Positions 17,422 to 26,127 of a stretch of 64,000 nt of DNA are shown piece by piece; within the stretch, counting starts at the first letter, position 1, and each line of letters starts with the position of its first letter. The stretch comes from Mucilaginibacter_A sp041088075. GTDB taxonomy: Bacteria > Bacteroidota > Bacteroidia > Sphingobacteriales > Sphingobacteriaceae. The notes under the pieces were generated by a model. It had not been told where the DNA came from, did not search any database, and saw only the letters and a list, made by a program, of their open reading frames with translations. A program made the translations under genes and the position numbers. The DNA is taken from positions 56,259 to 120,258 of the forward strand of contig NZ_JBGCVY010000044.1 in NCBI RefSeq assembly GCF_041088075.1, read 5' to 3'.

Positions 17422-17841
17422 CTAAAACCGCTCAAACGCAGAGAAAAAGAAGTTGCCTTCAATCTGTGCGTTTTCATCAGAATCAGAACCGTGGACTGCA
17501 TTTTTTTCGATGGATTCTGCAAATTCTTTACGGATAGTCCCTTCTTCGGCCTGCGCCGGGTTGGTTGCACCGATCAGTTTACGGAAACTTGCCACCGCAT
17601 CGTCCTTTTCTAAAATAGCTGCTACAATTGGCCCGGAAGACATAAAGCCAACCAGATCTTTATAAAAAGGGCGTTCAGCGTGTACCGCATAAAATTGGCC
17701 GGCCAGTTTGGGCGATAAAGCAGTGTATTTTAAGGCTACGATTTTAAAACCAGCCTGGGTTATTTTATTTAAAATAGCGCCAATGTGCTGGTTTGCAACC
17801 GCATCCGGCTTAATCATCGTAAAAGTTTTGTTGGTTTCCAT
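17422..17841 (-). CDS. ndk: nucleoside diphosphate kinase
   Basis: A 139-residue enzyme that moves the gamma-phosphate from ATP to nucleoside diphosphates. The start METNKTFTMIKPDAV is the family N-terminus; a longer frame from 17868 adds nine unlikely residues. The active-site motif NAVHGSDS near residue 115 contains the phosphorylated histidine, and RPFYKDLVGFMSSGP is conserved. Length is normal. It is divergent from nrnA, whose start is 124 bases away. Confidence 0.96.
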   Translation of the reverse strand: METNKTFTMIKPDAVANQHIGAILNKITQAGFKIVALKYTALSPKLAGQFYAVHAERPFYKDLVGFMSSGPIVAAILEKDDAVASFRKLIGATNPAQAEEGTIRKEFAESIEKNAVHGSDSDENAQIEGNFFFSAFERF

Positions 17842-17936
17842 AGGGTAAGTTTGTGTATTGAAGGGCAAAAGTAGGTTTTTCGGCAGGAAACCAAAACCAA
17901 GTTGGAATAAAAAAGCCGTGAATCCATTTATTTATT

Positions 17937-17944
17937 TAGCTTTG
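17937..17944 (+). promoter_or_regulatory. -7 promoter box (TAGCTTTG) for nrnA
   Basis: TAGCTTTGC matches the Bacteroidota -7 motif, 22 bases before the ATG at 17966. The -33 element is not obvious. Confidence 0.5.
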
Positions 17945-17965
17945 CGTTCCGTTTTAAAATAGTAG

Positions 17966-18976
17966 ATGTTGAACCTTGCCGAGCTGAAGGAATTACTGGC
18001 CCAGCCCCAAAAAATTGTGATCACCACCCACCATAAACCTGATGGCGATGCGTTGGGTTCTTCGTTGGGTTTGTACCATTACCTTAAACAAAAACAGCAT
18101 CAGGTACAGGTAATTACGCCAACGGATTATCCCGATTTTTTACAGTGGATGCCCGGAAACGATGACGTAATGATCTATACCGAAAAAAAAGAACAATCGG
18201 CCGCTTTGATCGAACAAGCTGATTTGATTTTTTGCCTCGATTTCAATTCCCTTTCCCGTATCAACGAAATGGGCGAATTGGTGCAGCTTTCATCAGCCAA
18301 AAAGATCATGGTTGACCATCACCTCGACCCTGAAAATTTTGACGATTTCCGGCATTGGCGCACTTCTGCCTCTTCTGCCGCGCAACTGGTTTATGAATTT
18401 ATAGCCGAACTTTTAGGTGATAAAAACAGTATCACCGCCGATATTGCAACCTGCTTGTACACCGGCATCATGACGGATTCCGGTTCTTTCCGTTTTCCAA
18501 CCACAACTTCAACTGTTCATCGCATTGCGGCTGATCTGATTGATTTGGGTGCAGATAATGCCACTATTCATGAATTGGTTTATGACCATGCCAGCGAGAA
18601 CCGTTTGCGTTTTCTTGGTTTTTGTCTGAGTGAAAAACTTGAAATTCTGCACGAATACAATACCGCTTTAATTACCGTTAGCAAGGCTGACTTGAACCGT
18701 TTCAACATCAATACCGGCGATACGGAAGGCATTGTAAATTATGCTTTGTCCATTGAAGGCATCCGTTTGGCGGCTTTTATCATCGAGCGGCCGGACAAGA
18801 TCAAGCTTTCGCTGCGTTCTTCCGGTACTTTTCCGGCAAACGAAATCTGCAAAAAGTACTTTCATGGCGGCGGCCACCGGAATGCGGCGGGCGGGCAATC
18901 AGAAAGTACTTTGGAGGAAGTCATCCATCAATTTAAAACCCTTTTACCCGAATATAAAAATCTTTTAACACAATAA
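17966..18976 (+). CDS. nrnA: NrnA-type oligoribonuclease / pAp phosphatase (DHH family)
   Basis: A 336-residue DHH/DHHA1 phosphoesterase that degrades nanoRNAs and dephosphorylates 3'-phosphoadenosine 5'-phosphate. DHH motifs are visible: HHKPDGDALGSSLGL near residue 22, FCLDFN, the MVDHHLDP signature near 113, and the DHHA1 end GGGHRNAAGG near 305. A copy of the second 12-mer TAAAAACAGTAT (18421-18432) is embedded as DKNSI. It is followed three bases later by an FKBP gene, suggesting a shared transcript. Confidence 0.92.
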   Translation: MLNLAELKELLAQPQKIVITTHHKPDGDALGSSLGLYHYLKQKQHQVQVITPTDYPDFLQWMPGNDDVMIYTEKKEQSAALIEQADLIFCLDFNSLSRINEMGELVQLSSAKKIMVDHHLDPENFDDFRHWRTSASSAAQLVYEFIAELLGDKNSITADIATCLYTGIMTDSGSFRFPTTTSTVHRIAADLIDLGADNATIHELVYDHASENRLRFLGFCLSEKLEILHEYNTALITVSKADLNRFNINTGDTEGIVNYALSIEGIRLAAFIIERPDKIKLSLRSSGTFPANEICKKYFHGGGHRNAAGGQSESTLEEVIHQFKTLLPEYKNLLTQ

Positions 18977-18979
18977 ACA

Positions 18980-19969
18980 ATGAAGAAAAACTTAGTTTTT
19001 TTAACAGTTGCAGCACTTGCCTTTGCAGGCTGTAATGGTGGCTTTAAAAAAGGCGATAACGGTATGTTGTACAAAATTTATACCGATGCGCCAGGTCCAA
19101 CAATCAAGGCCGGTGATTTTATAAGTGTGAATGTAATTGCCAAAACAGATAAAGATTCTTTGTTGGTTAGTTCGTACGATCAAGGCCGGGCATCTAATTT
19201 ACTAGTACAAAAACCGATGTACAAAGGCGATTTATATACCGGTTTGATGATGCTGAGCCAGGGCGACAGTGCAACTTTAAAAATTGATGCCGATACTTTG
19301 GTTAAAAAAAGCGGCCAACCAAAACCTCCGGGCTTTAAAGGCAAATACTTCGTTTATACCTTAAAAATTGAGAAAGTAATACCGAGGGGCAATTTGGACG
19401 ACAAAGCTTTCCAGGCAAAGGTTGGCGAGTATTTTAAAGCCGAAGGGGACAAAGCCAAGGCTGCAGAACCTGTAAAAATTAAAAAATACATTGCCGATAA
19501 CAACCTGAAAACGATACAAACGCCTTCCGGGTTAAACTACGTGATAACACAAGTGGGCAGCGGCGAAAAATTGGTGCCGGGTGATACAGCGGTAGTTGAT
19601 TACACCGGAAAACGTTTAAACGGAAAAGTGTTTGACACCAGCATCAAAGCAGTTGCAGAAAAAGTTGGCCCTCCGCTTTATGATAAAATGCGCCCTTATC
19701 AGGCTGCTAAAATCCCGGTTGGCCAAAAAGCCGTTATCCCGGGTTGGGACGAAGGCTTGCAGTTGCTGAACAAAGGCGAAAAAGCTACGTTCGTCATTCC
19801 TTCTTCTCTGGCTTACGGCGAGCAGGGTTACGGCCCGATTGCCCCTTTTACGCCTTTGGCTTTTGATGTGGAAATAAAAAACATCATCCACCCAAACCCG
19901 AATGCGCCAAAACCAGTGATGCCGCAAATGCCGGGGCAGCAGGCACCACAAAGCCCACCGGTAAGATAA
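18980..19969 (+). CDS. FKBP-type peptidyl-prolyl isomerase lipoprotein, paralog 1
   Basis: A 329-residue periplasmic folding catalyst. The signal MKKNLVFLTVAALAFAGCNG is of the lipoprotein type. Two FKBP-like units are visible: a divergent one at about residues 28-140 and a canonical one at about 185-310, with VDYTGKRLNGKVFDTS, IPGWDEGLQLLNKGEKATFVIPSSLAYGEQG and FDVEI. The C-terminal tail is rich in Pro, Gln and Met. It starts three bases after nrnA and ends before a strong terminator. Its paralog lies immediately downstream. Confidence 0.92.
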   Translation: MKKNLVFLTVAALAFAGCNGGFKKGDNGMLYKIYTDAPGPTIKAGDFISVNVIAKTDKDSLLVSSYDQGRASNLLVQKPMYKGDLYTGLMMLSQGDSATLKIDADTLVKKSGQPKPPGFKGKYFVYTLKIEKVIPRGNLDDKAFQAKVGEYFKAEGDKAKAAEPVKIKKYIADNNLKTIQTPSGLNYVITQVGSGEKLVPGDTAVVDYTGKRLNGKVFDTSIKAVAEKVGPPLYDKMRPYQAAKIPVGQKAVIPGWDEGLQLLNKGEKATFVIPSSLAYGEQGYGPIAPFTPLAFDVEIKNIIHPNPNAPKPVMPQMPGQQAPQSPPVR

Positions 19970-19993
19970 TTCAGTTTAAAAAACACTTTACCA

Positions 19994-20021
19994 GCCTCCG
20001 CCCAAAACGCGGAGGCTTTTT
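19994..20021 (+). terminator. rho-independent terminator
   Basis: GCCTCCG and CGGAGGC form a stem around an 8-base loop, followed by TTTTT. It lies between the two FKBP genes, so the second gene likely has its own promoter or is reached by read-through. The second FKBP start (20030) is very close. Confidence 0.85.
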
Positions 20022-20029
20022 CAAAATAT

Positions 20030-21040
20030 ATGCAACTACGTTATTTCGTTTCCGCCTTTTTGATTTTTGCTTTTGGCGGATTATCTCAGGCACAAAACAC
20101 TTTGAAAAACACGGCAAAAGGGGCAAGGTATCAAATTATTGATGCACATCCCGGCGACCGCATCAAGCTGAACGATGTCATCACTTTTAACCTCGCTATT
20201 AAAACCGAGCGCGATTCTGTTTTGATGAGCAGCTACCAGCGCGGCCAGCCTTTTACCACACAGGTTCAGCCTTCAAAAACCGTAGATGATTTGATGGACA
20301 TTTTCCCGTTGCTGGCGGCAAAAGACAGTGTTCGGATTTTAATCCCTGCCGATTCTTTGTTCAAAGGCCACGAGCAAGACCGCCCGCCGTTTTTAAGCGG
20401 CAAAAATGCTTCGGTGGTTTATCTGCTTAAAATCGAAAAAGTACAATCTTTGGAAGAAGCCATTGCCGAGCGCAAAGCCGCCGAAGCTAAAGCCAAAGAA
20501 GCGTCCGAAAAGCTGAAAACAGAAGAAACCTCAAGGATTGCCAAATATGTTGCTGCTTTAAGTCCGGCTCCAAAAGCTACGGCTTCGGGTTTATATTATC
20601 AAATCATCACACCTTCTGCAAAACCAAAACCTTTGCCTGGGGATACGCTGCTGGTCAATTATATCGGCCGTACGTTGGATGGCAAAGTTTTCGACACCAA
20701 CTTAAAAGACGAAGCGCAAAAAGCAGGCGTTTTACAACCCGGCCGCCCGTACGAAGCTTTTCAGTTTGTGGTAAAAGCCGGACAGGTTATCCCGGGTTGG
20801 GACGAAGGTTTTTTGTTGCTGAACCAGGGGTCCAAAGTGCGCCTCATCATTCCTTCCAAATTGGCTTATGCCGATCGTGGCGCGGGCAATGATATTCCGC
20901 CTTACAGTCCGCTGGTTTTTGATGTCGAATTGTTGAGCATCAAACCCGGCAAACATCCGGCGGTTGCTAAAAAAACACCGGTAAAAAAAGTATACGGCAA
21001 AAAATCGGTTAAAAAGCCGGTTTCAAAAAAGAAAAAATAA
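20030..21040 (+). CDS. FKBP-type peptidyl-prolyl isomerase, paralog 2
   Basis: A 336-residue exported protein with the same plan as its upstream neighbour: a divergent FKBP-like domain, a short helical linker rich in Ala, Lys and Glu (about residues 140-170), then a canonical FKBP domain with VNYIGRTLDGKVFDTN, IPGWDEGFLLLNQGSKVRLIIPSKLAY and FDVELLSI. The signal peptide MQLRYFVSAFLIFAFGGLSQAQ lacks the lipidation cysteine. The tail is very basic (KKVYGKKSVKKPVSKKKK). The pair probably arose by tandem duplication. Confidence 0.9.
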   Translation: MQLRYFVSAFLIFAFGGLSQAQNTLKNTAKGARYQIIDAHPGDRIKLNDVITFNLAIKTERDSVLMSSYQRGQPFTTQVQPSKTVDDLMDIFPLLAAKDSVRILIPADSLFKGHEQDRPPFLSGKNASVVYLLKIEKVQSLEEAIAERKAAEAKAKEASEKLKTEETSRIAKYVAALSPAPKATASGLYYQIITPSAKPKPLPGDTLLVNYIGRTLDGKVFDTNLKDEAQKAGVLQPGRPYEAFQFVVKAGQVIPGWDEGFLLLNQGSKVRLIIPSKLAYADRGAGNDIPPYSPLVFDVELLSIKPGKHPAVAKKTPVKKVYGKKSVKKPVSKKKK

Positions 21041-21047
21041 GCAAAAC

Positions 21048-21081
21048 ATGCCTTCTGCAAAAAACAGGAGGCATTTTTATT
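21048..21081 (+). terminator. rho-independent terminator
   Basis: ATGCCTTCTG pairs with CAGGAGGCAT (one wobble) around an A-rich loop, then TTTTTATTT. It ends the second FKBP gene just before tatD. Confidence 0.85.
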
Positions 21082-21094
21082 TAGTTTTGAAGCG

Positions 21095-21865
21095 ATGGTT
21101 TTGACCGATACACACACCCACCTTTATTACGAAACCGATGCTGCCAAGCAAAAAGAAATGATGCAGCGTTGTTTGGATAACCAGATCACGCGCTTATTTT
21201 TGCCCAATGTGGATGCCGCTTCGGTGCCGATGGTTGCTCAATTAGTTCAAAATTATCCGCAAAACTGTTTTTCGATGTTGGGCTTGCATCCGTGCAGCGT
21301 TACCAAAAACTGGGAAACGGAGTTGGAAACGATTAAAGCATCCTGGAACCAAAACCAGAAAAGTTATGCCGTCGGCGAAATCGGGATTGATCTATACTGG
21401 GCGCAGGATTTGCTGGCCGAGCAGCAGCAGGCTTTTCGCACCCAAATTAAGTGGGCAAAAGAAGCATCGCTGCCCATCGTGATCCATTGCCGTAATGCTT
21501 TCGATGAAGTTTATGCCATTTTGAAAGAGGAACACGACGAAAAACTGCGTGGTATTTTTCATTGTTTTTCGGGAGATTTGCAGCAGGCCAACCAAATTAT
21601 CGAGTTGGGTTTTTACCTCGGCATTGGCGGCGTGGTTACTTATAAAAACGCCGGTTTGGATAAAGTGGTGCAGCAAATTGCGTTGGAACATTTGGTGCTG
21701 GAAACCGATTCACCGTATTTGCCGCCCGTTCCTTTTCGCGGAAAACCCAACGAAAGCGCTTATTTAACTTATATTGCACAAAAAGTAGCCAATTTGCACC
21801 AGCAACCGGTGGAAATGATAGCCGAAACAACGACCTTTAATTCAAAGAAAATTTTTTGGGTTTAA
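21095..21865 (+). CDS. tatD: TatD-family metal-dependent hydrolase/DNase
   Basis: A 256-residue TIM-barrel hydrolase. Metal-binding and family motifs are in order: DTHTHL at residues 5-10, GEIGIDLYW near 90, PIVIHCR near 126, GIFHCFSG near 152 and LETDSPYLPPVPFRGKPNES near 203. Members are 3'-5' exonucleases in DNA quality control. The ATG follows the upstream terminator by 14 bases. A near copy of the dispersed 12-mer (CAAAAGAAGCAT, 21451-21462) is embedded as AKEAS, though this could be chance in a conserved segment. Confidence 0.93.
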   Translation: MVLTDTHTHLYYETDAAKQKEMMQRCLDNQITRLFLPNVDAASVPMVAQLVQNYPQNCFSMLGLHPCSVTKNWETELETIKASWNQNQKSYAVGEIGIDLYWAQDLLAEQQQAFRTQIKWAKEASLPIVIHCRNAFDEVYAILKEEHDEKLRGIFHCFSGDLQQANQIIELGFYLGIGGVVTYKNAGLDKVVQQIALEHLVLETDSPYLPPVPFRGKPNESAYLTYIAQKVANLHQQPVEMIAETTTFNSKKIFWV

Positions 21866-21914
21866 GGTGGAAAAATTTAACCGAAATGAACACATCACGG
21901 GGCCAACGCTAAAC

Positions 21915-22934
21915 ATGACGAATATCCTCATCATTTATACAGGCGGAACGATTGGTATGGTTAATGATCCGGCCACGCAAATGCTGCGCCCGTTTGATTT
22001 TAACCAGATCATCCTTAACGTGCCCGAACTGGCGCGTTTAAATTACCGTTTAACTGTTCATTCTTTCAACCCAATTATTGATTCTTCCAACATGAAACCC
22101 GCAATTTGGGTAGAGATCGCTTCTTTAATTGAACAAAATTACAACGATTACGAAGGTTTTGTCATTTTGCACGGTTCTGATACCATGGCTTTTACGGCTT
22201 CGGCCTTGAGTTTTATGCTGGAAGGGTTAACCAAGCCGGTTGTTTTAACCGGTTCGCAATTGCCCATCAGCCAAATCCGTACCGATGCCAAAGAAAACCT
22301 GATCACATCTTTGGAAATTGCAGCTTCACAAAAAGACGGAAAAGCGTTGGTGCCCGAAGTTTGCATTTATTTTGATTCGCAATTGTTCCGCGGAAACCGT
22401 TCCTTCAAATACAATTCTTCTAAGTTTGAAGCTTTTCGCTCGCCCAATTATCCCGTTTTGGCCGAAGCTGGCGTTCACCTCAGCTTTAACGAAGCTTTTA
22501 TTTTGAAGCCGGTAGAAAAGCCTTTTCAGGTTCATAAAAATATGTACACCGATATTGCCGTGCTAAAACTGTATCCCGGCATCAGCCAAAAAACGGTGGA
22601 AAGCATTTTAAAAGCCGATGCCAAAGCTTTTGTGATGGAAACTTTTGGCGCGGGCAATACCACAACAGATGATTGGTTTATCAAATCTTTAAAAAAGGCC
22701 ATTAAAAAAGGTAAGATAATCCTGGATATTTCGCAATGCAAAGTGGGAACGGTTGAATTAGGCCGGTACGAAACCAGCACGCAGCTAAAAGATATGGGCG
22801 TTTTGAGCGGTTACGATATGACTTTTGAATCCGCCGTTACCAAACTGATGTACCTGCTTGGCCGGTATCAAAACCCTGCCGATATTACCCGTTTGGTAGA
22901 AACGCCTTTGTGCGGCGAAATTACCATTAGTTAA
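21915..22934 (+). CDS. ansA: type I L-asparaginase
   Basis: A 339-residue cytoplasmic amidohydrolase converting asparagine to aspartate and ammonia. YTGGTIGMV near residue 9 holds the nucleophilic threonine and HGSDTMAFTASALSFML near 85 the second threonine/aspartate site. Length equals that of type I asparaginases when ATG 21915 is used; an upstream GTG at 21867, right after the tatD stop, would add 16 residues. No signal peptide is present. It lies directly after tatD and ends three bases before the hairpin formed by two dispersed elements. Confidence 0.9.
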   Translation: MTNILIIYTGGTIGMVNDPATQMLRPFDFNQIILNVPELARLNYRLTVHSFNPIIDSSNMKPAIWVEIASLIEQNYNDYEGFVILHGSDTMAFTASALSFMLEGLTKPVVLTGSQLPISQIRTDAKENLITSLEIAASQKDGKALVPEVCIYFDSQLFRGNRSFKYNSSKFEAFRSPNYPVLAEAGVHLSFNEAFILKPVEKPFQVHKNMYTDIAVLKLYPGISQKTVESILKADAKAFVMETFGAGNTTTDDWFIKSLKKAIKKGKIILDISQCKVGTVELGRYETSTQLKDMGVLSGYDMTFESAVTKLMYLLGRYQNPADITRLVETPLCGEITIS

Positions 22935-22936
22935 AC

Positions 22937-22986
22937 GCCATGCTTCTTTTACCACCCTTTTTTTAGGCTGATAAAAGAAGCATGGC
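22937..22986. repeat. hairpin of two inverted dispersed elements
   Basis: GCCATGCTTCTTTTA (22937-22951) and TAAAAGAAGCATGGC (22972-22986) are perfect 15-base complements. The stem extends three bases past the 12-mer on both sides. With no long T tail it is only a weak terminator candidate, but it directly follows the asparaginase stop. Confidence 0.85.
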
Positions 22987-23047
22987 AAATCAAACTGAAA
23001 ATCCATACTATTGTTAACAATTTTCAAAAACTTAAAAAAGATAAATT

Positions 23048-23932
23048 ATGCGTTGGTTAGGACGTGAGGAAAGTAACGATGTTGAAGATGGCGGATCGGG
23101 CGGTGGCGGCGGCCGTGGGTTAGGTATTGGCGGCGGCATTATCGGTATTGTAGGTTTTGTGATTTACCTGTTTACCGGTTATAACCCTACACAATTGTTG
23201 AACCAGGTTGGCGGAGATCAGCAGCAAACCACAGAGCAATCTGCAGCACCATCAAGACTAAGCCAAAGTGATAGTACAAACCTGCACTTTACGAGAGTGA
23301 TCTTAAAAGATGTTGATACTACCTGGATTAAAATTTTTGCTGGTATGGGAAAAACATTTGTAAAACCGAAATTAGTCCATTTTCAAAACGAAGTTGATGC
23401 TTCGGGCTGCGGCATGGCCAGTTCGGCAACCGGACCGTTTTATTGCCCGGCCGATCGTAAAGTTTACCTTGATTTTGGCTTTTTTGATGAATTGAGTAAC
23501 CGTTTTCATGCAGGTGGCGATTTTGCAAAAGCGTATGTGATTGCGCATGAAGTTGGCCATCACGTACAAAATTTACTGGGCGTTTCTGCCAAGATGGACC
23601 AGATGCGCGAACAAATGAGCGAAACGGATTACAATAAAATGTCGGTCAAGCTGGAATTACAAGCTGATTTTTATGCCGGTGTTTGGGCGCATTACGAAGC
23701 GCAAATGAAAAACAGCGATAACCAAAGTGTGATTGAGCCCGGCGATATTGAATCTGCTTTGACCGCCGCGAATGCCATTGGCGACGACCGTTTGCAAGAA
23801 GAAGCCACCGGGCATGTTTCGCCGGATTCTTTTACGCACGGCACATCGGCACAACGGATGTACTGGTTTAAAAAAGGCTACGAAACCGGCGACATCAGGC
23901 AGGGAAACACTTTTGCCGAAGGTGCTTTGTAA
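23048..23932 (+). CDS. YpfJ-type neutral zinc metallopeptidase
   Basis: A 294-residue membrane-anchored protein of the putative neutral zinc metallopeptidase family. The glycine-rich N-terminus (about residues 16-38) leads into one membrane helix (IIGIVGFVIYLFTGY). The zinc motif HEVGHH occurs in VIAHEVGHHVQNLLG near residue 165, and ELQADFYAGVWAHYE near 205 supplies the third ligand region. The GCGMASSATGPFYCP segment is typical for the family. The physiological substrate is unknown. A strong terminator follows. Confidence 0.9.
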   Translation: MRWLGREESNDVEDGGSGGGGGRGLGIGGGIIGIVGFVIYLFTGYNPTQLLNQVGGDQQQTTEQSAAPSRLSQSDSTNLHFTRVILKDVDTTWIKIFAGMGKTFVKPKLVHFQNEVDASGCGMASSATGPFYCPADRKVYLDFGFFDELSNRFHAGGDFAKAYVIAHEVGHHVQNLLGVSAKMDQMREQMSETDYNKMSVKLELQADFYAGVWAHYEAQMKNSDNQSVIEPGDIESALTAANAIGDDRLQEEATGHVSPDSFTHGTSAQRMYWFKKGYETGDIRQGNTFAEGAL

Positions 23933-23959
23933 GAAGTTCTACAAAAAATCAACAAGCAC

Positions 23960-23997
23960 AAAAAAAGGATATTTCCAAACGGAAATATCCTTTTTTT
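23960..23997. terminator. bidirectional rho-independent terminator
   Basis: GGATATTTCC (23967-23976) and GGAAATATCC (23981-23990) form a perfect 10-bp stem with AAAC loop, flanked by A and T runs, so it can serve both the metallopeptidase gene and the convergent gene at 24015. Confidence 0.9.
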
Positions 23998-24014
23998 AAT
24001 TTTTAAAGCTACAA

Positions 24015-24386
24015 TTACAATGGTGTAATGGTAGATGGATAAGGATGCGCCATCGAAGTTGCCGGTTCGTTGGTTTCGTCCATATCATCAATTATCTTTT
24101 TAATTTCACAGTTTCCGCTGATGCCGCGGTGCAACAATGCCGCGCCAATACCAACTTCGGTTAAAGCCAGTATCGGGTGAGAAAACAGGTTGAAAATACC
24201 TTTGATAAAGATATAACCACCAGTTCCAACAGAAATAATCCGGTCGGTTTTGCCTACGTTGGCATTTGGGTTTTCAGGTAATAACGTGTCTTTTAAAGTG
24301 CTTGTTACTTTTTTAAACTCGTCGTTTATAGGCGATATGGTGTCTTTTACCGTATCCGTTACTTTTTTAATCTCGTCGTTAATCAT
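24015..24386 (-). CDS. DUF2892/YgaP-like membrane protein
   Basis: A 123-residue protein. Residues about 1-45 contain two similar helical segments (KKVTDTVKDTISPINDEF and KKVTSTLKDTLLPEN). Residues 46-100 match the DUF2892 transmembrane domain: RIISVGTGGYIFIKGI, then a second hydrophobic helix, then GAALLHRGISGNCEIKK. The tail is acidic and polar. Function of the family is unknown. It is convergent with the metallopeptidase and shares its terminator. Confidence 0.75.
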   Translation of the reverse strand: MINDEIKKVTDTVKDTISPINDEFKKVTSTLKDTLLPENPNANVGKTDRIISVGTGGYIFIKGIFNLFSHPILALTEVGIGAALLHRGISGNCEIKKIIDDMDETNEPATSMAHPYPSTITPL

Positions 24387-24611
24387 AATAAATGGTTTTT
24401 AATGATCTTATTTAACAACCTTAACAGCAGGAACGGTAGCAGGTTTTAATAAAAAGAAAAATAGTTAATATAGAAGTTGTTTAAACTTTTAGGGCTTCGT
24501 TTAAATTTGCAGGATAAAAAAACGCAATTCTTCTTTTACAGGGTAAAAATTGGTGTAGGCGTTGAATAACCAGAAACCTGATGACCCGAATTTTAGGTGA
24601 TAAAAGAAGCA
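24387..24611. repeat. intergenic stretch with dispersed elements
   Basis: A 15-mer AAGTTGTTTAAACTT is at 24474-24488, a degenerate element (TTCTTCTTTTACAGGG) near 24528, and TAAAAGAAGCAT at 24601-24612, whose last base is the first of the aroK stop on the minus strand. Confidence 0.6.
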
Positions 24612-25124
24612 TCAACCTAATTGTTGTTCAATCAAACCAATCAATTTTTGTGGCGTAATGTCCACACCGTTTGCAACTACCTGCGCTTTTAAATAAATTG
24701 GTTCGCGTTCGGTTAGTTTTTCGGTGATGTATTGCAGCAGTTCTTCGCCGGTTTTTTGTTGTAAAAGCGGCCGTTCTGTTTTGGCATTGTTCAGTCGTGA
24801 TGCAATAACTTTTGGCGGAACCTGCAAATAAATTGTAGTGCCGTGCTGCTTCATCCAATCCAGGTTATCAAAAAAACAAGGCAAACCGCCGCCGGTAGAA
24901 ATTACGGCATTTTCTGGATAATCGGTATTTTTTAGCAAAGCCGATTCTGACTGCCGAAATTTTTCTTCGCCATAAACTTCAAAATACTTCGCGATGGTTA
25001 TTTCTTTTTGCTTTTCGAAAACCTCGTCCAGGTCAATAAAATCAACTTTTAAATGCGAAGCTAATTTGCGCCCATGCGTAGTTTTGCCCGAACCCATAAA
25101 ACCGATGAGAAAAATAAGGCTCAT
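24612..25124 (-). CDS. aroK: shikimate kinase
   Basis: A 170-residue kinase that phosphorylates shikimate in aromatic amino acid synthesis. The start MSLIFLIGFMGSGKTTHGRKLA holds the Walker A loop; DLDEVFEKQKE binds shikimate; STGGGLPCF near residue 78 and the RPLL lid near 117 are present. A longer open frame reaches upstream, but the 170-residue form fits the family. The start overlaps the upstream membrane gene by four bases (ATGA). The stop is fused to a dispersed 12-mer. Confidence 0.93.
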   Translation of the reverse strand: MSLIFLIGFMGSGKTTHGRKLASHLKVDFIDLDEVFEKQKEITIAKYFEVYGEEKFRQSESALLKNTDYPENAVISTGGGLPCFFDNLDWMKQHGTTIYLQVPPKVIASRLNNAKTERPLLQQKTGEELLQYITEKLTEREPIYLKAQVVANGVDITPQKLIGLIEQQLG

Positions 25125-25429
25125 TTTGGTTTTCTTCTTTTGTACATTACAACGGTGATGACAAGGATGATAAGCTCGCCGGTTACTGCGGGCAAAAAAA
25201 AGACTGTCCACATGGGTTGTGTGGGTTGCGGCCAGATGAACCAAAAAAGTAAAGCCAAAAGGTAAGAAAGCAGGAGCGAAACGATCAGGATAAAAAATAT
25301 TTTTCTTCGGGGATGGCTTTTCCGCAGCAGCAACCATTGGATCAAACGGCCAAGCCAAAACGTGCAAATGCCCAACAGCAGCAACAGCACGAACATTTGG
25401 GGGAAATACATTTGAGCGGGTGCGTCCAT
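25121..25429 (-). CDS. small integral membrane protein, unknown function
   Basis: A 102-residue protein with three predicted membrane helices (about residues 12-34, 43-66 and 74-95), a basic loop after the first (LLRKSHPRRK) and a basic C-terminus (YKRRKPK). No family is recognised. It overlaps aroK by four bases and is probably co-transcribed with it, but nothing ties the two functionally. Confidence 0.6.
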   Translation of the reverse strand: MDAPAQMYFPQMFVLLLLLGICTFWLGRLIQWLLLRKSHPRRKIFFILIVSLLLSYLLALLFWFIWPQPTQPMWTVFFLPAVTGELIILVITVVMYKRRKPK

Positions 25430-25482
25430 CTTAATTTAGTTTTACATGAAGGAAAATATCCGCCACTTGATGATAATTAATA

Positions 25483-26085
25483 TTATAAACCACTTCTTTT
25501 ATCTACCCAAATGTAATATCTCCAATTATTATTAAATGTAGTATCTTTCATAATTGTAAGCGAATCCGGATCACCAAATACAATTATTTTTCTTTTGCGC
25601 CAGCTAAGTCTATGACTAATATCTGATTGGGTCTTTTTGTCAAAACTTCTTTTTAAAATGATTTCAATTGTACTGTCTTTTGTTATTGAAAATCCGTCTA
25701 TTTTGTCTTTTCCTAATGTGGTAAATATTTTGTTGATGGAAGGATAGATATTCGAAGGCATATTTTCGAGTGATAATCCTTCGGCTAAATGACTCTTTGG
25801 TACGTAGTTTTTAAAGAATTCATATTGATAATCACCTTGCTGTTTTTTGGTTACTTTGTTCCCTTCGTGATAATCAATAATATGCTGACTGTTTCTAAAC
25901 TTAAAAATTGTGTCTAAATTCAAAAAAACAATATTTTTTAGTTTTTCATATTGAGGCAGATTTGCAATCAGGGTTTTATCAAAAGGAGTTTGTTGGAGAA
26001 GAGTTCTTAAATCTTTTTTATTTTGTGCACAAGCTGAAAAAGAAATCAGAATAATAAATAACATGAAATATTTTATCTTTTTCAT
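25483..26085 (-). CDS. hypothetical lipoprotein
   Basis: A 200-residue protein with a lipoprotein signal (MKKIKYFMLFIILISFSAC, Cys at 19). The rest is polar and mixed alpha/beta, with no family I can name. AT-rich composition differs from the neighbouring dppB-like gene. A dispersed element copy lies just downstream at 26104 relative to its upstream side. It is transcribed alone on the minus strand. Confidence 0.6.
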   Translation of the reverse strand: MKKIKYFMLFIILISFSACAQNKKDLRTLLQQTPFDKTLIANLPQYEKLKNIVFLNLDTIFKFRNSQHIIDYHEGNKVTKKQQGDYQYEFFKNYVPKSHLAEGLSLENMPSNIYPSINKIFTTLGKDKIDGFSITKDSTIEIILKRSFDKKTQSDISHRLSWRKRKIIVFGDPDSLTIMKDTTFNNNWRYYIWVDKRSGL

Positions 26086-26127
26086 TTGATGTTTTGAATC
26101 GTGATGCTTCTTTTAGCAGATAAAAAT

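Noticed and set aside
17039..17537. Open frames with translated FDQREKS / NGRNLL-like residues
   Set aside because: They are readings of the GTCATTTCGACC inverted repeats between genes.
22937..22986. Ordinary transposon end with target-site duplication
   Set aside because: Flanking bases are complementary (inverted) rather than directly repeated, so no target-site duplication is seen.
24612..25367. 251-residue version of shikimate kinase
   Set aside because: The first 81 residues come from the complement-frame of the upstream membrane gene region; the family start is at 25124.
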